A stretch of DNA of 58,024 nucleotides, taken from positions 1 through 58,024 of the forward strand of contig JALSRN010000030.1 in NCBI GenBank assembly GCA_026984735.1, read 5' to 3'. The first letter of the stretch is position 1; the number at the start of each line of letters is the position of its first letter. The DNA is from Sedimenticola sp. (lineage in GTDB: Bacteria > Pseudomonadota > Gammaproteobacteria > Chromatiales > Chromatiaceae). Shown piece by piece: positions 34,996 to 44,677 of this stretch. A program made the translations under genes and the position numbers. Under the pieces are notes generated by a model that saw nothing but the letters and a program-made list of their open reading frames with translations, was not told the DNA's origin and made no database searches.

Positions 34996-36360
34996 TCACC
35001 TCATGACGATGAAGAAGGCACCGTTGCCGCGGCGCACGTTGAACAGAAGGGTTCCGCCCCGCGCCTGGGAGAGCAGTTGGGAGAGCTCCAGAAGGTCGGC
35101 CACCGCCTGGCGGTTCACCGAAACGATGACGTCCCCTTTTCGCAACCCGGCTTCCCAGGCGCGGCTGCCGGGCTTCACCTCCAGCACCGCCACGCCTCCC
35201 GATTCTCCCAGCGGGTGCTCCTTGCCCAGATTGCCCAGCACGGCGCCGGCCAAGCCGGGCGCGAGCCGCTCTCCCTCGGTGCGCGCATCCCTGGGCAGAG
35301 CGATGGTCGCCGTCACGCTCCTTTTGCGGCCGTCGCGAACGACGCTCAAGCGGACGGTGGTGCCCGCCCGCAACACCCCGATGGCGTTGCGCAGATCGCT
35401 GCCGCCATGCACCGGCTTGCCGTCGATGCCGACGATCACGTCACCCGGGCGCAGGCCGGCCTTCTCCGCCGCCGAACCCGGCACCACCTGGGTGACCACC
35501 GCCCCCCGGCGGCGATCGAGCCCGAAAGCGCGCGCCAGATCGGGAGTGAGATCCTGCATCACCACTCCCAACTGTCCGCGCCGCACCTCGCCGTAGCGGG
35601 CCAGCTGCTTCGCCACCGCCTTCACCATGTTGGCGGGAATGGCGAAACCGATCCCCACGTTGCCCGAATTGCCGACGATGGCGGTGTTGATGCCCACCAG
35701 CTCGCCATGGGTGGTGACCAAAGCCCCTCCGGAATTGCCCGGATTGATGGAGGCGTCGGTCTGGATGAAGTTCTCGTAGCCTTCGATCCCCAGGTCGCTG
35801 CGCCCAAGCGCGCTGACGATGCCGTAAGTGACCGTCTGCCCCAGACCGAAGGGGTTGCCGATGGCCACCACGAAGTCCCCCACCTGGAGGCGGTCGGAGT
35901 CGGCCAGCGGCAGCGCCGTGAGGTGGTCCGCCTCGATCTTCAGCAGCGCGATGTCCACCGCTGGATCGGCCCCGAGCAACTTGGCCTTGAAGCTGCGCTG
36001 GTCGCGGAGGGTGACGGTGATCTCGTCGGCGCCCTCCACCACATGGTTGTTAGTCACGATCCACCCTTTGCGGGCGTCCACGATGACCCCCGATCCCAGG
36101 CTCTGCGCCTTGCGCTGGATCACGGGCTGGCCGCCGCCGAAAAAGTGGCGGAAGAAAGGATCGTTCCACAGGCCGTTCCGGCGCTGCGCCACATAGGTGG
36201 TGGACGAGATGTTCACCACGGCCGGCAGCACCCGCTTGAGCATGGGCGCCAGGGAGTCGCCGGGAACACCGGCGGTTGAAGCCCCGAGCGACGCGCACTG
36301 AAGCACCAGTGCCATCAGCGGCAGGAGAGGCCAGCGAAGGACGAGTCTGATTCGATTCAT
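34996..36360 (-). CDS. Periplasmic Do family serine protease (DegP/DegQ-like)
   Basis: 454 residues. A signal peptide (about 1-30, hydrophobic, with Cys22) leads to a trypsin-like domain with His106 (TNNHVV), Asp136 (VDIALLK) and Ser210 (NPGNSGG). Two PDZ domains follow (about 255-345 and 365-450), the DegQ/DegP arrangement. It refolds or degrades misfolded envelope proteins. GGAGG precedes the ATG. It heads the degQ-cbpA-cbpM-M48 transcript. A MITE-like element begins 17 nt upstream of the start, so its promoter must lie in or beyond that element. Confidence 0.93.
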   Translation of the reverse strand: MNRIRLVLRWPLLPLMALVLQCASLGASTAGVPGDSLAPMLKRVLPAVVNISSTTYVAQRRNGLWNDPFFRHFFGGGQPVIQRKAQSLGSGVIVDARKGWIVTNNHVVEGADEITVTLRDQRSFKAKLLGADPAVDIALLKIEADHLTALPLADSDRLQVGDFVVAIGNPFGLGQTVTYGIVSALGRSDLGIEGYENFIQTDASINPGNSGGALVTTHGELVGINTAIVGNSGNVGIGFAIPANMVKAVAKQLARYGEVRRGQLGVVMQDLTPDLARAFGLDRRRGAVVTQVVPGSAAEKAGLRPGDVIVGIDGKPVHGGSDLRNAIGVLRAGTTVRLSVVRDGRKRSVTATIALPRDARTEGERLAPGLAGAVLGNLGKEHPLGESGGVAVLEVKPGSRAWEAGLRKGDVIVSVNRQAVADLLELSQLLSQARGGTLLFNVRRGNGAFFIVMR

Positions 36361-36377
36361 TTCACCTCCGGACAGAA

Positions 36378-36546
36378 CTAGCGGAATGTTGAAAAAGTCC
36401 TTCCATGGACTTTTTCAACCCCGGAACCGGAAAATGCGATTTCCCGGTTCCTTCATTTTCAATGACTTGCAGTCATCGAAAATGGCGGCACCTCCCTGTA
36501 CCGCTCACAGGCCGTCGAAAAACAACGTTTTTCAACGGCCTGCTAG
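36378..36546 (+). mobile_element. MITE-like structured repeat, copy 2
   Basis: 169 nt bounded by CTAG at both ends with imperfect terminal inverted repeats (CTAGCGGAATGTTGAAAAA / CTAGCAGGCCGTTGAAAAA). Internal hairpins match copy 1 at 11512-11680 (opposite orientation): GTTGAAAAAGTCC/GGACTTTTTCAAC, GGAACCGG/CCGGTTCC and ATTTTC/GAAAAT. No transposase is present. It separates the third hsp20 gene from degQ. Confidence 0.87.
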
Positions 36547-36747
36547 AGGATCGGCAACGCGGACAGAATACCCGAAAGAGGCCGGTCAGCCCGAACATTT
36601 GCGCCGGAATCCGGGATTCTCTCGGGGAAATTCGGCCGGCGCATCCACCCGTCCCGCTCCAGCGGAACTTACGCAAGGCCGGGCGCGAAGATCCGCCGGG
36701 GCGCGTCGGCCCCGGCTTTCCATCCGGATCGACCGCCGCAAAGCGGC

Positions 36748-37242
36748 TCAGTTCACTTTCACCTCGATCCGGCGGCGCCGGCGCGCCGAGGACTTGGGCA
36801 GCGTCACTTCCAGCACGCCCCGCTTGTAGCGCGCTTTCGCCTCGTCCGCCACCACCTCTTCGGGCAGGGGAATGGCGCGCTCGAAGCGGCCGTAGGCGCG
36901 TTCCAGAACGTGGAAGCGGCCTTCGCTGCGCTCCCGTTCCACCCGCTTCTGGCCGCTCACCACCAAGTAGTTCTCCACCACCTGGATATCGAAATCGCCG
37001 CTCTCCATGCCCGGCACCTCCATGCGCACCACCACCTTTTCGTCGTCGTCGAAGACTTCGGCCGGCAGCATGCCCCACCCCGCGCTGCGCAGGGCCAGTT
37101 CCCGCTGCTCCTCCTCTCCGGCATCGCCCTTGGTGAAACGGGTGATGGCGCCCGCCGCCTTGCGATAGAGCTGCTGCCATCCCTCTACGAGATTGTCCCA
37201 CGCCTGGCTCACGCCGCTTTTGATCTGTTGCAGTGTCGACAT
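36748..37242 (-). CDS. Small heat-shock protein with extended N-terminal arm
   Basis: 164 residues, from MSTLQQIKSGVSQAWDNLVEGW, with GGAGGAAAA before the ATG at 37242. The first 60 residues form an amphipathic arm ending in ITRFTKGDAGEEE, then an alpha-crystallin domain (EVFDDDEKVVVRMEVPGMESGDFDIQ, ERAYGRFERAIPLPEEV, ARYKRGVLEVTLPK). From memory this type resembles the sHSPs of transmissible heat-resistance loci (LHR/TLQC) rather than IbpA; that needs a search. It has its own sigma-32-like promoter and is divergent from the periplasmic PDZ gene. Confidence 0.92.
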   Translation of the reverse strand: MSTLQQIKSGVSQAWDNLVEGWQQLYRKAAGAITRFTKGDAGEEEQRELALRSAGWGMLPAEVFDDDEKVVVRMEVPGMESGDFDIQVVENYLVVSGQKRVERERSEGRFHVLERAYGRFERAIPLPEEVVADEAKARYKRGVLEVTLPKSSARRRRRIEVKVN

Positions 37243-37304
37243 CGTTTTCCTCCAGCCAAGATCCAGTTGTTCAACGGGAAGCCATCCGGCTCCGGTCATC
37301 AACC

Positions 37305-37332
37305 AAGTGGGTTTCCAAAAGAGCTTTTCAAG
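37305..37332 (-). promoter_or_regulatory. Sigma-32-type promoter of the third hsp20 gene
   Basis: On the minus strand CTTGAAA (37326-37332), a 14-nt spacer and CCCACTT (37305-37311) match the RpoH consensus well. It is about 63 nt upstream of the hsp20 start and lies next to a sigma-E-like promoter that reads the other way. Confidence 0.8.
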
Positions 37333-37340
37333 AGCGCCGG

Positions 37341-37367
37341 GGAACCTTTTTCTTATGCGCGATCAAA
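37341..37367 (+). promoter_or_regulatory. Sigma-E-like promoter of the periplasmic PDZ gene
   Basis: GGAACCT (37341-37347), a 15-nt spacer and TCAAA (37363-37367) fit the RpoE consensus GGAACTT-N15/16-TCWRA. It points towards the PDZ gene with about 80 nt of leader. The -35 boxes of this promoter and the divergent sigma-32 promoter are only 8 nt apart. Confidence 0.65.
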
Positions 37368-37449
37368 GAAGCTGAAACCCAATTCGTTGAAAATGGTGGC
37401 TCGTGGAGCCATCTCTTCACCTGATCCTGGTCTTACGGAGGTCGACAAA

Positions 37450-38238
37450 ATGAAGAAAAGATTGGTGTTGATTCCCCTGGTCGCCGCCATTGGCCTGGCT
37501 GTGGGCGGCGAAGCGGTCGCCCAGCCGGCACCGGCGAGCGCGCCCGCTTCCGCTCCGGCGTGGTTGGGAGTGGCCATCGGCCCCGTGCCGCAGGCGGTCC
37601 AGGCACAACTTCCCGAAGGCGTCGCCGACAACCAGGGGCTCCTGGTCCGGCGCGTGATGCCCCACTCGCCCGCCAAGGCGGCCGGCATCCAGCGCAACGA
37701 CGTGCTGCTCAGCTACAACGGCGAAAAACTCTTCTCGCCTCGCGACCTGGTGAGCCGGGTGCGCAGCGCCAAACCCGGCGACAAGGCGACGATCGAACTG
37801 GTCCGCCACGGCAAACCGATGAAGGTGGGGGTCACCCTGGAGAGCCGCCGGCAATCCATGGCGAAACGCCATCGGCCGGGAACGCCCCCGGCGCCTTTCC
37901 AGTCGCGCACCTGGGAGAGCTTCCAATCCCTGTCGGTGGTCAAAAAGCCGGACGGCAAGTACAGCGCCGTGGTGGAGTTCCTCGACGAGAACGGCAACAA
38001 GAAACGGTTCGAATACGAAGGCACCCGCGACGAGATCCGCTCGCAGGTGCGCAAGGAGCGGGAGCTCCCCTCGGCGATGAAACAGCAGCTTTTGGACGCT
38101 CTGAGCGACCGCATGCCGGCGTTTCCTCCCATGCAGATGCCGGCCTTTCCCGACTTCCCCCGCTTCCCCGATTTCAACGACGACTTCTTCGCTCCGCCTC
38201 CCTGGTGGAATCAGGGCCAGCGCGGATACTGGAACTGA
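37450..38238 (+). CDS. Periplasmic PDZ-domain protein
   Basis: 262 residues. A signal peptide (1-25, cleaving near GGEAVAQ) is followed by an Ala/Pro/Ser linker and one PDZ domain (about 40-130) with GLLVRRVMPHSPAKAAGIQRNDVLLSYNGEKL, similar to the second PDZ of Do proteases. No protease domain is present. A charged segment (about 165-215) and a Pro/Phe/Met-rich tail (MQMPAFPDFPRFPDF) end the protein. GGAGG precedes the ATG at 37450. The PDZ could bind exposed C-termini of misfolded envelope proteins or modulate the neighbouring DegQ. Function unproven. Confidence 0.85.
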   Translation: MKKRLVLIPLVAAIGLAVGGEAVAQPAPASAPASAPAWLGVAIGPVPQAVQAQLPEGVADNQGLLVRRVMPHSPAKAAGIQRNDVLLSYNGEKLFSPRDLVSRVRSAKPGDKATIELVRHGKPMKVGVTLESRRQSMAKRHRPGTPPAPFQSRTWESFQSLSVVKKPDGKYSAVVEFLDENGNKKRFEYEGTRDEIRSQVRKERELPSAMKQQLLDALSDRMPAFPPMQMPAFPDFPRFPDFNDDFFAPPPWWNQGQRGYWN

Positions 38239-38244
38239 AGAGAA

Positions 38245-38275
38245 AGCGGCTCCGGCCTCCATCGCCGGGGCCGCT
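38245..38275. terminator. Hairpin between the convergent PDZ and panC genes
   Basis: AGCGGC(t)CCGGC and GCCGG(g)GCCGCT form a long GC stem around CTCCATC. It is followed by ctccttccc on the plus strand and by TTTCTCTT on the minus strand, so it may terminate both genes. The U-tracts are imperfect. Confidence 0.55.
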
Positions 38276-38310
38276 CCTTCCCTTCCCGGTGACGAGGCCG
38301 ATGCGAAAGG

Positions 38311-39168
38311 TCAGGGGGAGGCGGCGGAGGGGCGCCGCACCTCCACGTTGTCGATGAGCCGCGCCTTGCCCAAGAAGGCCGCTGCGAGGACCACCAGCTC
38401 TTCGTCCCGAGGCCCGGGAACCCCCAGATCGGCGGCGCGGCGAATGGCGAAATAGTCGGGTCGAAAGCCGGATGCCTCCAACAGACCCATCCCCTCCGCT
38501 TCGAGCTTCTGCAGGTCCCGCTCTCCCCGCGCCAACCGCGAGGCCACCTGGCGCAGAACCGCATGGAGGGCCGGCGCCCGGCCGCGCTCCTCTTCGGTGA
38601 GATAGCCGTTGCGCGAACTCATGGCCAGGCCGTCGGCCTCGCGCACCGTCTCCACTCCCAGGATCTCCACCGGTAGGGCGAGGTCCTCCACCATCTTGCG
38701 GATCACCAGCAGCTGCTGGTAATCCTTCTTGCCGAAAAGCGCCACGTCGGGTTGCACCAGGTTGAAAAGCTTGCAGACGATGGTGGCCACCCCCGTGAAG
38801 TGGCCGGGCCGCGCGGCGCCGCAAAGCCCTTCGCTCACCACCGGCACCTCCACCCGAGTGTGAACCTCCATTCCCCGCGGATAGATGTGCTCCACGCCAG
38901 GGGCGAACAAAAGGTCCACTCCTTCGGCTTCCAACAGGCGGGCGTCCCGCTCGAGAGTTCTGGGATAGGCCTCGAGATCCTCAGCCCGGTCGAACTGGAG
39001 CGGATTGACGAAGATGCTCACCACCACCCGGGGGGCCAGCTCGCGGGCGCGGCGCACCAGCGCCAGATGGCCTTCGTGAAGGTTGCCCATGGTGGGAACG
39101 AAGGCGAGCCGTCCCGCTCCTTTCGCCAACGCAGCCCTCAACGCCGCGGGATCGGCCACCATTCTCAT
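38311..39168 (-). CDS. panC: Pantothenate synthetase
   Basis: 285 residues. It condenses pantoate and beta-alanine using ATP. The N-terminal [14 protein letters not shown] contains the nucleotidyltransferase HxGH-type motif. [45 protein letters not shown] and the KMSKS-like [12 protein letters not shown] are all PanC signatures. Start at 39168 (ATGA overlap with panB); a second Met two codons later is possible. Last gene of pcnB-folK-panB-panC. Confidence 0.96.
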   Translation of the reverse strand: MRMVADPAALRAALAKGAGRLAFVPTMGNLHEGHLALVRRARELAPRVVVSIFVNPLQFDRAEDLEAYPRTLERDARLLEAEGVDLLFAPGVEHIYPRGMEVHTRVEVPVVSEGLCGAARPGHFTGVATIVCKLFNLVQPDVALFGKKDYQQLLVIRKMVEDLALPVEILGVETVREADGLAMSSRNGYLTEEERGRAPALHAVLRQVASRLARGERDLQKLEAEGMGLLEASGFRPDYFAIRRAADLGVPGPRDEELVVLAAAFLGKARLIDNVEVRRPSAASP

Positions 39169-39965
39169 CGAAAGCTCTGCTCCGCCGCGGGGAAAGCGCC
39201 CGAGCGCACCGCCGCCACGTAGGCGCTCAGCGCCTCCTGGATGCTGCACGCCTCCTCCATGAAGTTGCGGCTGAAGGAGGGGGCGCCCCCCGGAGTGATG
39301 CCGAGCACGTCATGCAGCACCAGCACCTGCCCGTCGCAACCGCCGCCGGCGCCGATGCCGATGACGGGAATGGAGAGGCTGGCGCTCACCTCCTTGGCCA
39401 ACAGCTCCGGCACGCACTCGAGCACCAGCATCTGCGCGCCCGCCTCTTCCATGAGCGCCGCATCCCGCAAAATCGTCTCGGCGGTGTGGGGATCTCGCCC
39501 CTGAACCTTGTAACCGCCGAGCTGATGGATCGACTGGGGAAGCAGGCCGAGATGGGCGCACACGGGCACCGCGCGGCGGGTGAGGTGGCGTACCGTCTCC
39601 ACTTGCGGTTCGCCCCCCTCGATCTTCACCATGTGCGCCCTACCCTCCTTCATCAGGCGACCGGCGGAATCCAGCGCCTGTTCGGGCGTGCCGTGGCTCA
39701 TGAAGGGCATGTCGGCCACCAGGAAGGCGCGCCGGCTGCCACGGTTGACCATGGCGGTGTGATAAACCATCTCGTCCACGGTCACCGGCAGGGTGCTGTC
39801 GTGGCCCTGCACCACCATGCCGAGGGAGTCGCCCACCAGCAGCACGTCCGCCCCCGCCTCTTCGCACAGGCGCGCGAAGCCGGCGTCGTAGGCGGTGATG
39901 ACGGCGATCTTCTCGCCGGCCTCTTTCATGCGGTTGAGAGTGGAGATGGTTACCTTGTCGCTCAT
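39165..39965 (-). CDS. panB: 3-methyl-2-oxobutanoate hydroxymethyltransferase
   Basis: 266 residues. The first pantothenate enzyme, it adds a hydroxymethyl group to ketoisovalerate. Landmarks: [39 protein letters not shown], metal-binding Asp in [17 protein letters not shown], and [23 protein letters not shown]. It overlaps folK upstream and panC downstream, both as ATGA. Confidence 0.96.
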   Translation of the reverse strand: MSDKVTISTLNRMKEAGEKIAVITAYDAGFARLCEEAGADVLLVGDSLGMVVQGHDSTLPVTVDEMVYHTAMVNRGSRRAFLVADMPFMSHGTPEQALDSAGRLMKEGRAHMVKIEGGEPQVETVRHLTRRAVPVCAHLGLLPQSIHQLGGYKVQGRDPHTAETILRDAALMEEAGAQMLVLECVPELLAKEVSASLSIPVIGIGAGGGCDGQVLVLHDVLGITPGGAPSFSRNFMEEACSIQEALSAYVAAVRSGAFPAAEQSFR

Positions 39966-40441
39966 TCGATGCGTCTCGCTGTGCGGGAGGGGCATTGCGC
40001 CAGCAGCCGCGAGGCCCGGCCCCGCCCGGGGATCTCGATGTCGCCCGCGATCTCCAGCAGCGGCAGCAGCACGAAGTCGCGCTCGCCGATGCCGGGATGG
40101 GGCAGCTTCAAGCGCGGCGTGGTGACGACCCGCTCATCATACAGTAGCAGGTCCAGATCGAGGGTGCGCGGCCCCCAGCGCCGCCGGCGCACCCGGCCAT
40201 GGCGCGCCTCCAGGGCTTGCAAGGCGTCGAGCAGCCGCAAGGGCTCCAGAGCGGTCTCGAGCAGCGCCACGGCGTTGAGATAGTCGGGCTGATCCGCGGG
40301 CCCCATCGGTTTGCTGGCGTAGAGGGAGGAGCACGCCGCCACGTTCGTCTCCGGCAAGGAATCCAGTTCGGACCAGGCCGTTTCGATCTGGTGACGGGGC
40401 TCCTCCAGGTTGCTGCCCAGGCCGATCCAGGCGCGGCTCAT
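39962..40441 (-). CDS. folK: 2-amino-4-hydroxy-6-hydroxymethyldihydropteridine diphosphokinase
   Basis: 159 residues. It pyrophosphorylates the pterin in folate synthesis. It begins MSRAWIGLGSNLEEPRHQIETA, has SSLYASKPMGPADQPDYLNAVAL, RRRRWGPRTLDLDLLLY with the metal-binding DLD, and LPHPGIGERDFVLLPL. The start at 40441 overlaps the pcnB stop (ATGA). The long frame upstream is a shadow of pcnB. Confidence 0.96.
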   Translation of the reverse strand: MSRAWIGLGSNLEEPRHQIETAWSELDSLPETNVAACSSLYASKPMGPADQPDYLNAVALLETALEPLRLLDALQALEARHGRVRRRRWGPRTLDLDLLLYDERVVTTPRLKLPHPGIGERDFVLLPLLEIAGDIEIPGRGRASRLLAQCPSRTARRIE

Positions 40442-41802
40442 GCGGGCGGCCTGCGCTTGCGCGGCCGCCGACGCCGGCGGCGCCCCGCGGAGGGTTTGTT
40501 GCCGCCGGCGGGATCCAACCCCTGCTGCTCCTGGTAGCGGGTCCACCAGGCCGCCAATTCCGGGTCGGCCTCGCCCGCCTCGGCGCGCAGCAGCAGAAAA
40601 TCGTAGGCGGCGCGGAAACGGGGATGAGCCAACAGCCGCGCCGGCCGCTTGCCGCGGGTGTTGCGGAATCTCGGCTGCAGGCTCCAGATCTCGCGCATGG
40701 GTGTGGTGAAGCGGCGGGGGACCGCCACCCGCTGAACCTGCCGCGCGACCACTTCGGTGGCCGCCTGCTGGATGGCCGGATAGGGGGGCAGTCCCTCCTC
40801 GCGCTCGAGCCGCTCTGCCCGGCGCCGCAGCGGCTCCCAAAGGAGCACGGCGAAGAGAAAGGCGGGCGTCACCGGCTTGCCCTCGGCCAGACGGCGGTCG
40901 GTGTTCTCCAGCCCCCTGAGCAGCAGCGTGAGCGGAAATTCGTGCTCTTCGTGGCTCAGCGCCTCGTCGGTCTGGGGAAAGAGCCAGGCGAAGAGCCCGT
41001 AATGGCGCATCTTTTCGAAGCTGGCCACCGCATGGCCGCTGACAAAGAGTTTGAGCACCTCCTCGAACAGCCGCGCCGGCGGCACCTCGGCGAGCAGATG
41101 GCCCAGCCGGGCGATGGGCTCCTCGGTGGCCGGCTCGATGTTGAAGCCCAGCTTGGCGGCGAACCGCACCGCCCGCAGCATCCGCACCGGATCCTCCCGG
41201 TAGCGGGTCTCGGGATCGCCCAGCAGGCGCAGCAAGCCGGCCCGCAGGTCTTCCATGCCGGTGCTGTAATCCACCACCGAGAAGTCGGCGATGTTGTAGT
41301 AGAGGGCGTTGACGGTGAAGTCCCGCCGCAGGGCGTCCTCCTCAATGGTGCCGTACCGATTGTCGTCCAGCACCATGCCGTTGGCGCTCTGCGCCAGCTT
41401 CCCGAAATCGGCGCTGCGGAAGGTGGCCACTTCGATGATCTCCCGGCCGAAACGCACGTGCGCCAGGCGGAAGCGGCGCCCGATGAGGCGACAGTTGCGG
41501 AACACCTGGCGCACCTGCTCGGGAGTGGCGTCGGTGGCCACGTCGAAATCCTTGGGCTCCCGTCCCAGCAGCAGGTCGCGCACGCCCCCGCCCACCAGGT
41601 AGGCCTGGTAGCCGCTCTTCTTCAGCCGGTAGAGCACCTTGAGGGCGTTCTCGGAGATGTTGGCCCGGGAGATGTTGTGCTCCGACCGGGGAATGATTCG
41701 GGGTGTGGGAATGGCGGACTTCCTGCTTCTGTGCCTCGAAAGGTGGCCAATGATAACGCTTTTTTTTCGGCGAAACGATGCCAGGAAGCGGCCATACCCC
41801 AT
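40438..41802 (-). CDS. pcnB: Poly(A) polymerase I
   Basis: 454 residues. It is a class II nucleotidyltransferase that adds 3' poly(A) tails to RNA and so marks it for decay. The catalytic motif is GGGVRDLLLGREPKDFDVATDA; further blocks are CRLIGRRFRLAHV, RRDFTVNALYY, and PVRMLRAVRFAAKLGF. The C-terminus ends in a strongly basic RRRRRRPRKRR run for RNA binding. The N-terminus is uncertain: I use the ATG at 41802, 34 nt from the divergent valS start. IPRSEHNISR, where the family normally begins, lies about 38 residues further in. Confidence 0.93.
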   Translation of the reverse strand: MGYGRFLASFRRKKSVIIGHLSRHRSRKSAIPTPRIIPRSEHNISRANISENALKVLYRLKKSGYQAYLVGGGVRDLLLGREPKDFDVATDATPEQVRQVFRNCRLIGRRFRLAHVRFGREIIEVATFRSADFGKLAQSANGMVLDDNRYGTIEEDALRRDFTVNALYYNIADFSVVDYSTGMEDLRAGLLRLLGDPETRYREDPVRMLRAVRFAAKLGFNIEPATEEPIARLGHLLAEVPPARLFEEVLKLFVSGHAVASFEKMRHYGLFAWLFPQTDEALSHEEHEFPLTLLLRGLENTDRRLAEGKPVTPAFLFAVLLWEPLRRRAERLEREEGLPPYPAIQQAATEVVARQVQRVAVPRRFTTPMREIWSLQPRFRNTRGKRPARLLAHPRFRAAYDFLLLRAEAGEADPELAAWWTRYQEQQGLDPAGGNKPSAGRRRRRRPRKRRPPA

Positions 41803-41836
41803 ATAATTGCGGCTTTGCCACAGCTCCCTGCGACTC

Positions 41837-44644
41837 ATGGAAAAGACCTTCGACCCCAAGGCCATCGAAACCCGCTGGTACCGGACCTGGGAGGAGAACG
41901 GCTGGTTCGCGCCCTCCGGCCGGGGCGCGCCCTATTGCATCATGATCCCGCCGCCCAACGTCACCGGCAGCCTGCACATGGGCCACGCCTTCCAGGACAC
42001 CATCATGGACGGTCTGATCCGTTACCATCGCATGAAGGGCGACAACACCCTCTGGCAGGTGGGCACCGACCATGCCGGCATCGCCACGCAGATGGTGGTG
42101 GAGCGCCTGCTCGAGGCCGAAGGCAAGAGCCGCCACGACCTGGGCCGGGAGAAGTTCATCGAGCGGGTCTGGCAATGGAAGGAGGAGTCTGGGGGCACCA
42201 TCACCCGCCAGCTCCGGCGCATGGGCTGCTCGGTGGACTGGTCCACGGAACGATTCACCATGGACGAGGGCCTCTCCGAAGCGGTGAAGGAGGTCTTCGT
42301 CCGCCTCTACGAAGAGGGGCTCATCTACCGCGGCAAGCGGCTGGTGAACTGGGACCCGGTGCTGCATACCGCCGTCTCCGACCTCGAAGTGCTCTCCGAG
42401 GAGGAGAACGGTCATCTGTGGCACATGCGTTATCCGCTCACCAACGGAACCGGCCATCTGGTGGTGGCCACCACCCGCCCGGAGACCCTGCTGGGGGACT
42501 GCGCGGTGGCGGTCCACCCCGGAGACGAGCGCTACAAGCATCTGGTGGGCGAATTCGTGGAGCTGCCGCTCACCGGCCGGAAGATCCCGGTCATCGCCGA
42601 TGAATACGTGGATCCTGAATTCGGCACCGGCTGCGTCAAGATCACCCCCGCCCATGACTTCAACGACTATGAGGTGTGGCGGCGCCATCGAGACGAGAGC
42701 GCCATCGCCGAGCAGCCCCACGGCGGACTGATGAACCTCTTCACAGTGGACGCGGCCATCCGCGCCAACGAAGAAGAGGACCGCGGCTTCATTCCGGAGA
42801 AGTACGTCGGCATGGACCGCTACCAGGCGCGCGAGGCGATCGTCGCCGATCTGGAGGCCCAAGGACTGCTGGAGAAGATCGAGGAGCACCGCCACATGGT
42901 GCCGCGGGGCGACCGCTCCGGCGCCGTCATCGAGCCTTTCCTCACCGATCAGTGGTACGTGAAGGTCGAACCTCTCGCCCGCCCGGCCATCGAAGCGGTG
43001 GAGTCGGGCCGCATCCGCTTCGTTCCCGACAACTGGAAGAACACCTACTTCGACTGGATGCGCAACATCCAGGACTGGTGCATCAGCCGCCAGATCTGGT
43101 GGGGCCACCGCATCCCCGCCTGGTACGACGAGCAGGGCAACGTCTACGTGGGCCGCTCCGAAGAGGAGGTGCGGCGGCGGCACGACCTGGCGGCGGACTA
43201 CCCGCTGCGCCAGGACGAGGATGTCCTCGACACCTGGTTCAGTTCCGCGCTGTGGCCCTTCTCCACCCTGGGCTGGCCCCAGGAGACCGAACGGCTGAAG
43301 ACCTTCTACCCCACCAACGTGTTGGTCACCGGCTTCGACATCATCTTCTTCTGGGTGGCCCGCATGATCATGATGGGGCTCAAGTTCATGGACGACGTCC
43401 CCTTCCACGAAGTCTACGTCCACGGACTGGTGCGCGACGCCGAGGGACAGAAGATGTCCAAGTCCAAGGGCAACGTGCTCGATCCTCTGGACGTGATCGA
43501 CGGCATCGACCTGGAAGCCCTGGTGGCCAAACGCACCTCCGGCATGATGCAGCCCCACCTGGCGAAGAAGATCGAAAAACAGACCCGTCAGCAGTTCCCC
43601 CACGGCATCCCCGCCTACGGCACCGACGCCCTGCGCTTCACCTTCGCCAGCCAGGCGACCACGGGGCGCGACATCGTCCTTTCGCTCAACCGCATCGAGG
43701 GCTACCGCAATTTCTGCAACAAGCTCTGGAACGCGTCGCGCTACGTGTTGATGAACACCGAGGGCGAGGATTGCACCGCCTCCGACGCGCTTTCGGCGGC
43801 AGACCGATGGATCCTCTCCCGTCTGCAGAAAGTGGCGGGAGAAGTGGCCGAAGCCATCGAAGGCTACCGCTTCGACCATGCCGCCCAGGCGCTCTACGAA
43901 TTCACCTGGAACGAATACTGCGACTGGTACCTGGAACTCACCAAGCCGGTGCTCAACAGCGAAACGGCGGACGAAGCCCGGAAACGCGCCGCGCGCCACA
44001 CCCTGGTGAGCGTGCTGGAGACGCTGCTGCGGCTGATCCATCCCATCATGCCTTTCATCACCGAGGAGATCTGGCAGCAGGTGCGCAAGGTGGCCGGCGT
44101 GGAGGGAGAGACCATCATGCTCCAGCCCTGGCCGGAGGCCGACGATTCGCTGGTGAACGAAGCGGCGGAAAGGGAGATGGAGTGGGTGATGGAGTTCATC
44201 CTCGGCATCCGCCGCATCAAGGGCGAGATGAACATCCCGCCGGGCAGGCCGGTGCCGGTGCTGTTGGCCAACGTGAGCGAAGAGGACCGCCGGCTGCTGG
44301 CCGCCAACCGCCCCTATCTCGATTTTCTCGCGCGCACCGAATCGGTGGAGATCCTCGAGCCCGGCGGTACGCCGCCCGAGGCCGCCACCGCCCTGGTGGG
44401 AGAAATGGAGGTGCTCATTCCGTTGGCGGGGCTCATCGACAAGGAGGCGGAACTGAAACGCCTGGAAAAGGAGATCGACCGCCTGCGCCAGGAGACGGCC
44501 CGCGCGGAGAAGAAGCTGGCCAACCCCGGTTTCGTGGAGAAGGCGCCAGAGGCCGTGGTCCGCAAGGAGCGGGAGAAGCTGGAGGAGGCCCGTTCCGCCC
44601 TGGAGAAGCTCGTCCGCCAGGCCGAGCGCATTCGCAACCTGTAA
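41837..44644 (+). CDS. valS: Valyl-tRNA synthetase
   Basis: 935 residues, class I. The HIGH motif is HMGH at 47-50 ([10 protein letters not shown]). The editing domain (about 190-330) includes [15 protein letters not shown] is at 539-543 ([16 protein letters not shown]). The anticodon-binding domain and a C-terminal coiled coil ([26 protein letters not shown]) complete the typical bacterial ValS. The start at 41837 ([15 protein letters not shown]) is the family start. It is divergent from pcnB and 33 nt upstream of a DUF4197 gene. Confidence 0.98.
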   Translation: MEKTFDPKAIETRWYRTWEENGWFAPSGRGAPYCIMIPPPNVTGSLHMGHAFQDTIMDGLIRYHRMKGDNTLWQVGTDHAGIATQMVVERLLEAEGKSRHDLGREKFIERVWQWKEESGGTITRQLRRMGCSVDWSTERFTMDEGLSEAVKEVFVRLYEEGLIYRGKRLVNWDPVLHTAVSDLEVLSEEENGHLWHMRYPLTNGTGHLVVATTRPETLLGDCAVAVHPGDERYKHLVGEFVELPLTGRKIPVIADEYVDPEFGTGCVKITPAHDFNDYEVWRRHRDESAIAEQPHGGLMNLFTVDAAIRANEEEDRGFIPEKYVGMDRYQAREAIVADLEAQGLLEKIEEHRHMVPRGDRSGAVIEPFLTDQWYVKVEPLARPAIEAVESGRIRFVPDNWKNTYFDWMRNIQDWCISRQIWWGHRIPAWYDEQGNVYVGRSEEEVRRRHDLAADYPLRQDEDVLDTWFSSALWPFSTLGWPQETERLKTFYPTNVLVTGFDIIFFWVARMIMMGLKFMDDVPFHEVYVHGLVRDAEGQKMSKSKGNVLDPLDVIDGIDLEALVAKRTSGMMQPHLAKKIEKQTRQQFPHGIPAYGTDALRFTFASQATTGRDIVLSLNRIEGYRNFCNKLWNASRYVLMNTEGEDCTASDALSAADRWILSRLQKVAGEVAEAIEGYRFDHAAQALYEFTWNEYCDWYLELTKPVLNSETADEARKRAARHTLVSVLETLLRLIHPIMPFITEEIWQQVRKVAGVEGETIMLQPWPEADDSLVNEAAEREMEWVMEFILGIRRIKGEMNIPPGRPVPVLLANVSEEDRRLLAANRPYLDFLARTESVEILEPGGTPPEAATALVGEMEVLIPLAGLIDKEAELKRLEKEIDRLRQETARAEKKLANPGFVEKAPEAVVRKEREKLEEARSALEKLVRQAERIRNL

Positions 44645-44677
44645 CCGATCGGAAGATCCCTCACGGAGGAAACGTCC

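Noticed and set aside
36691-36715. GC-rich hairpin as terminator of the third hsp20 gene
   Set aside because: The stem is strong, but neither strand has a real U-tract after it; it may only be a structured region.
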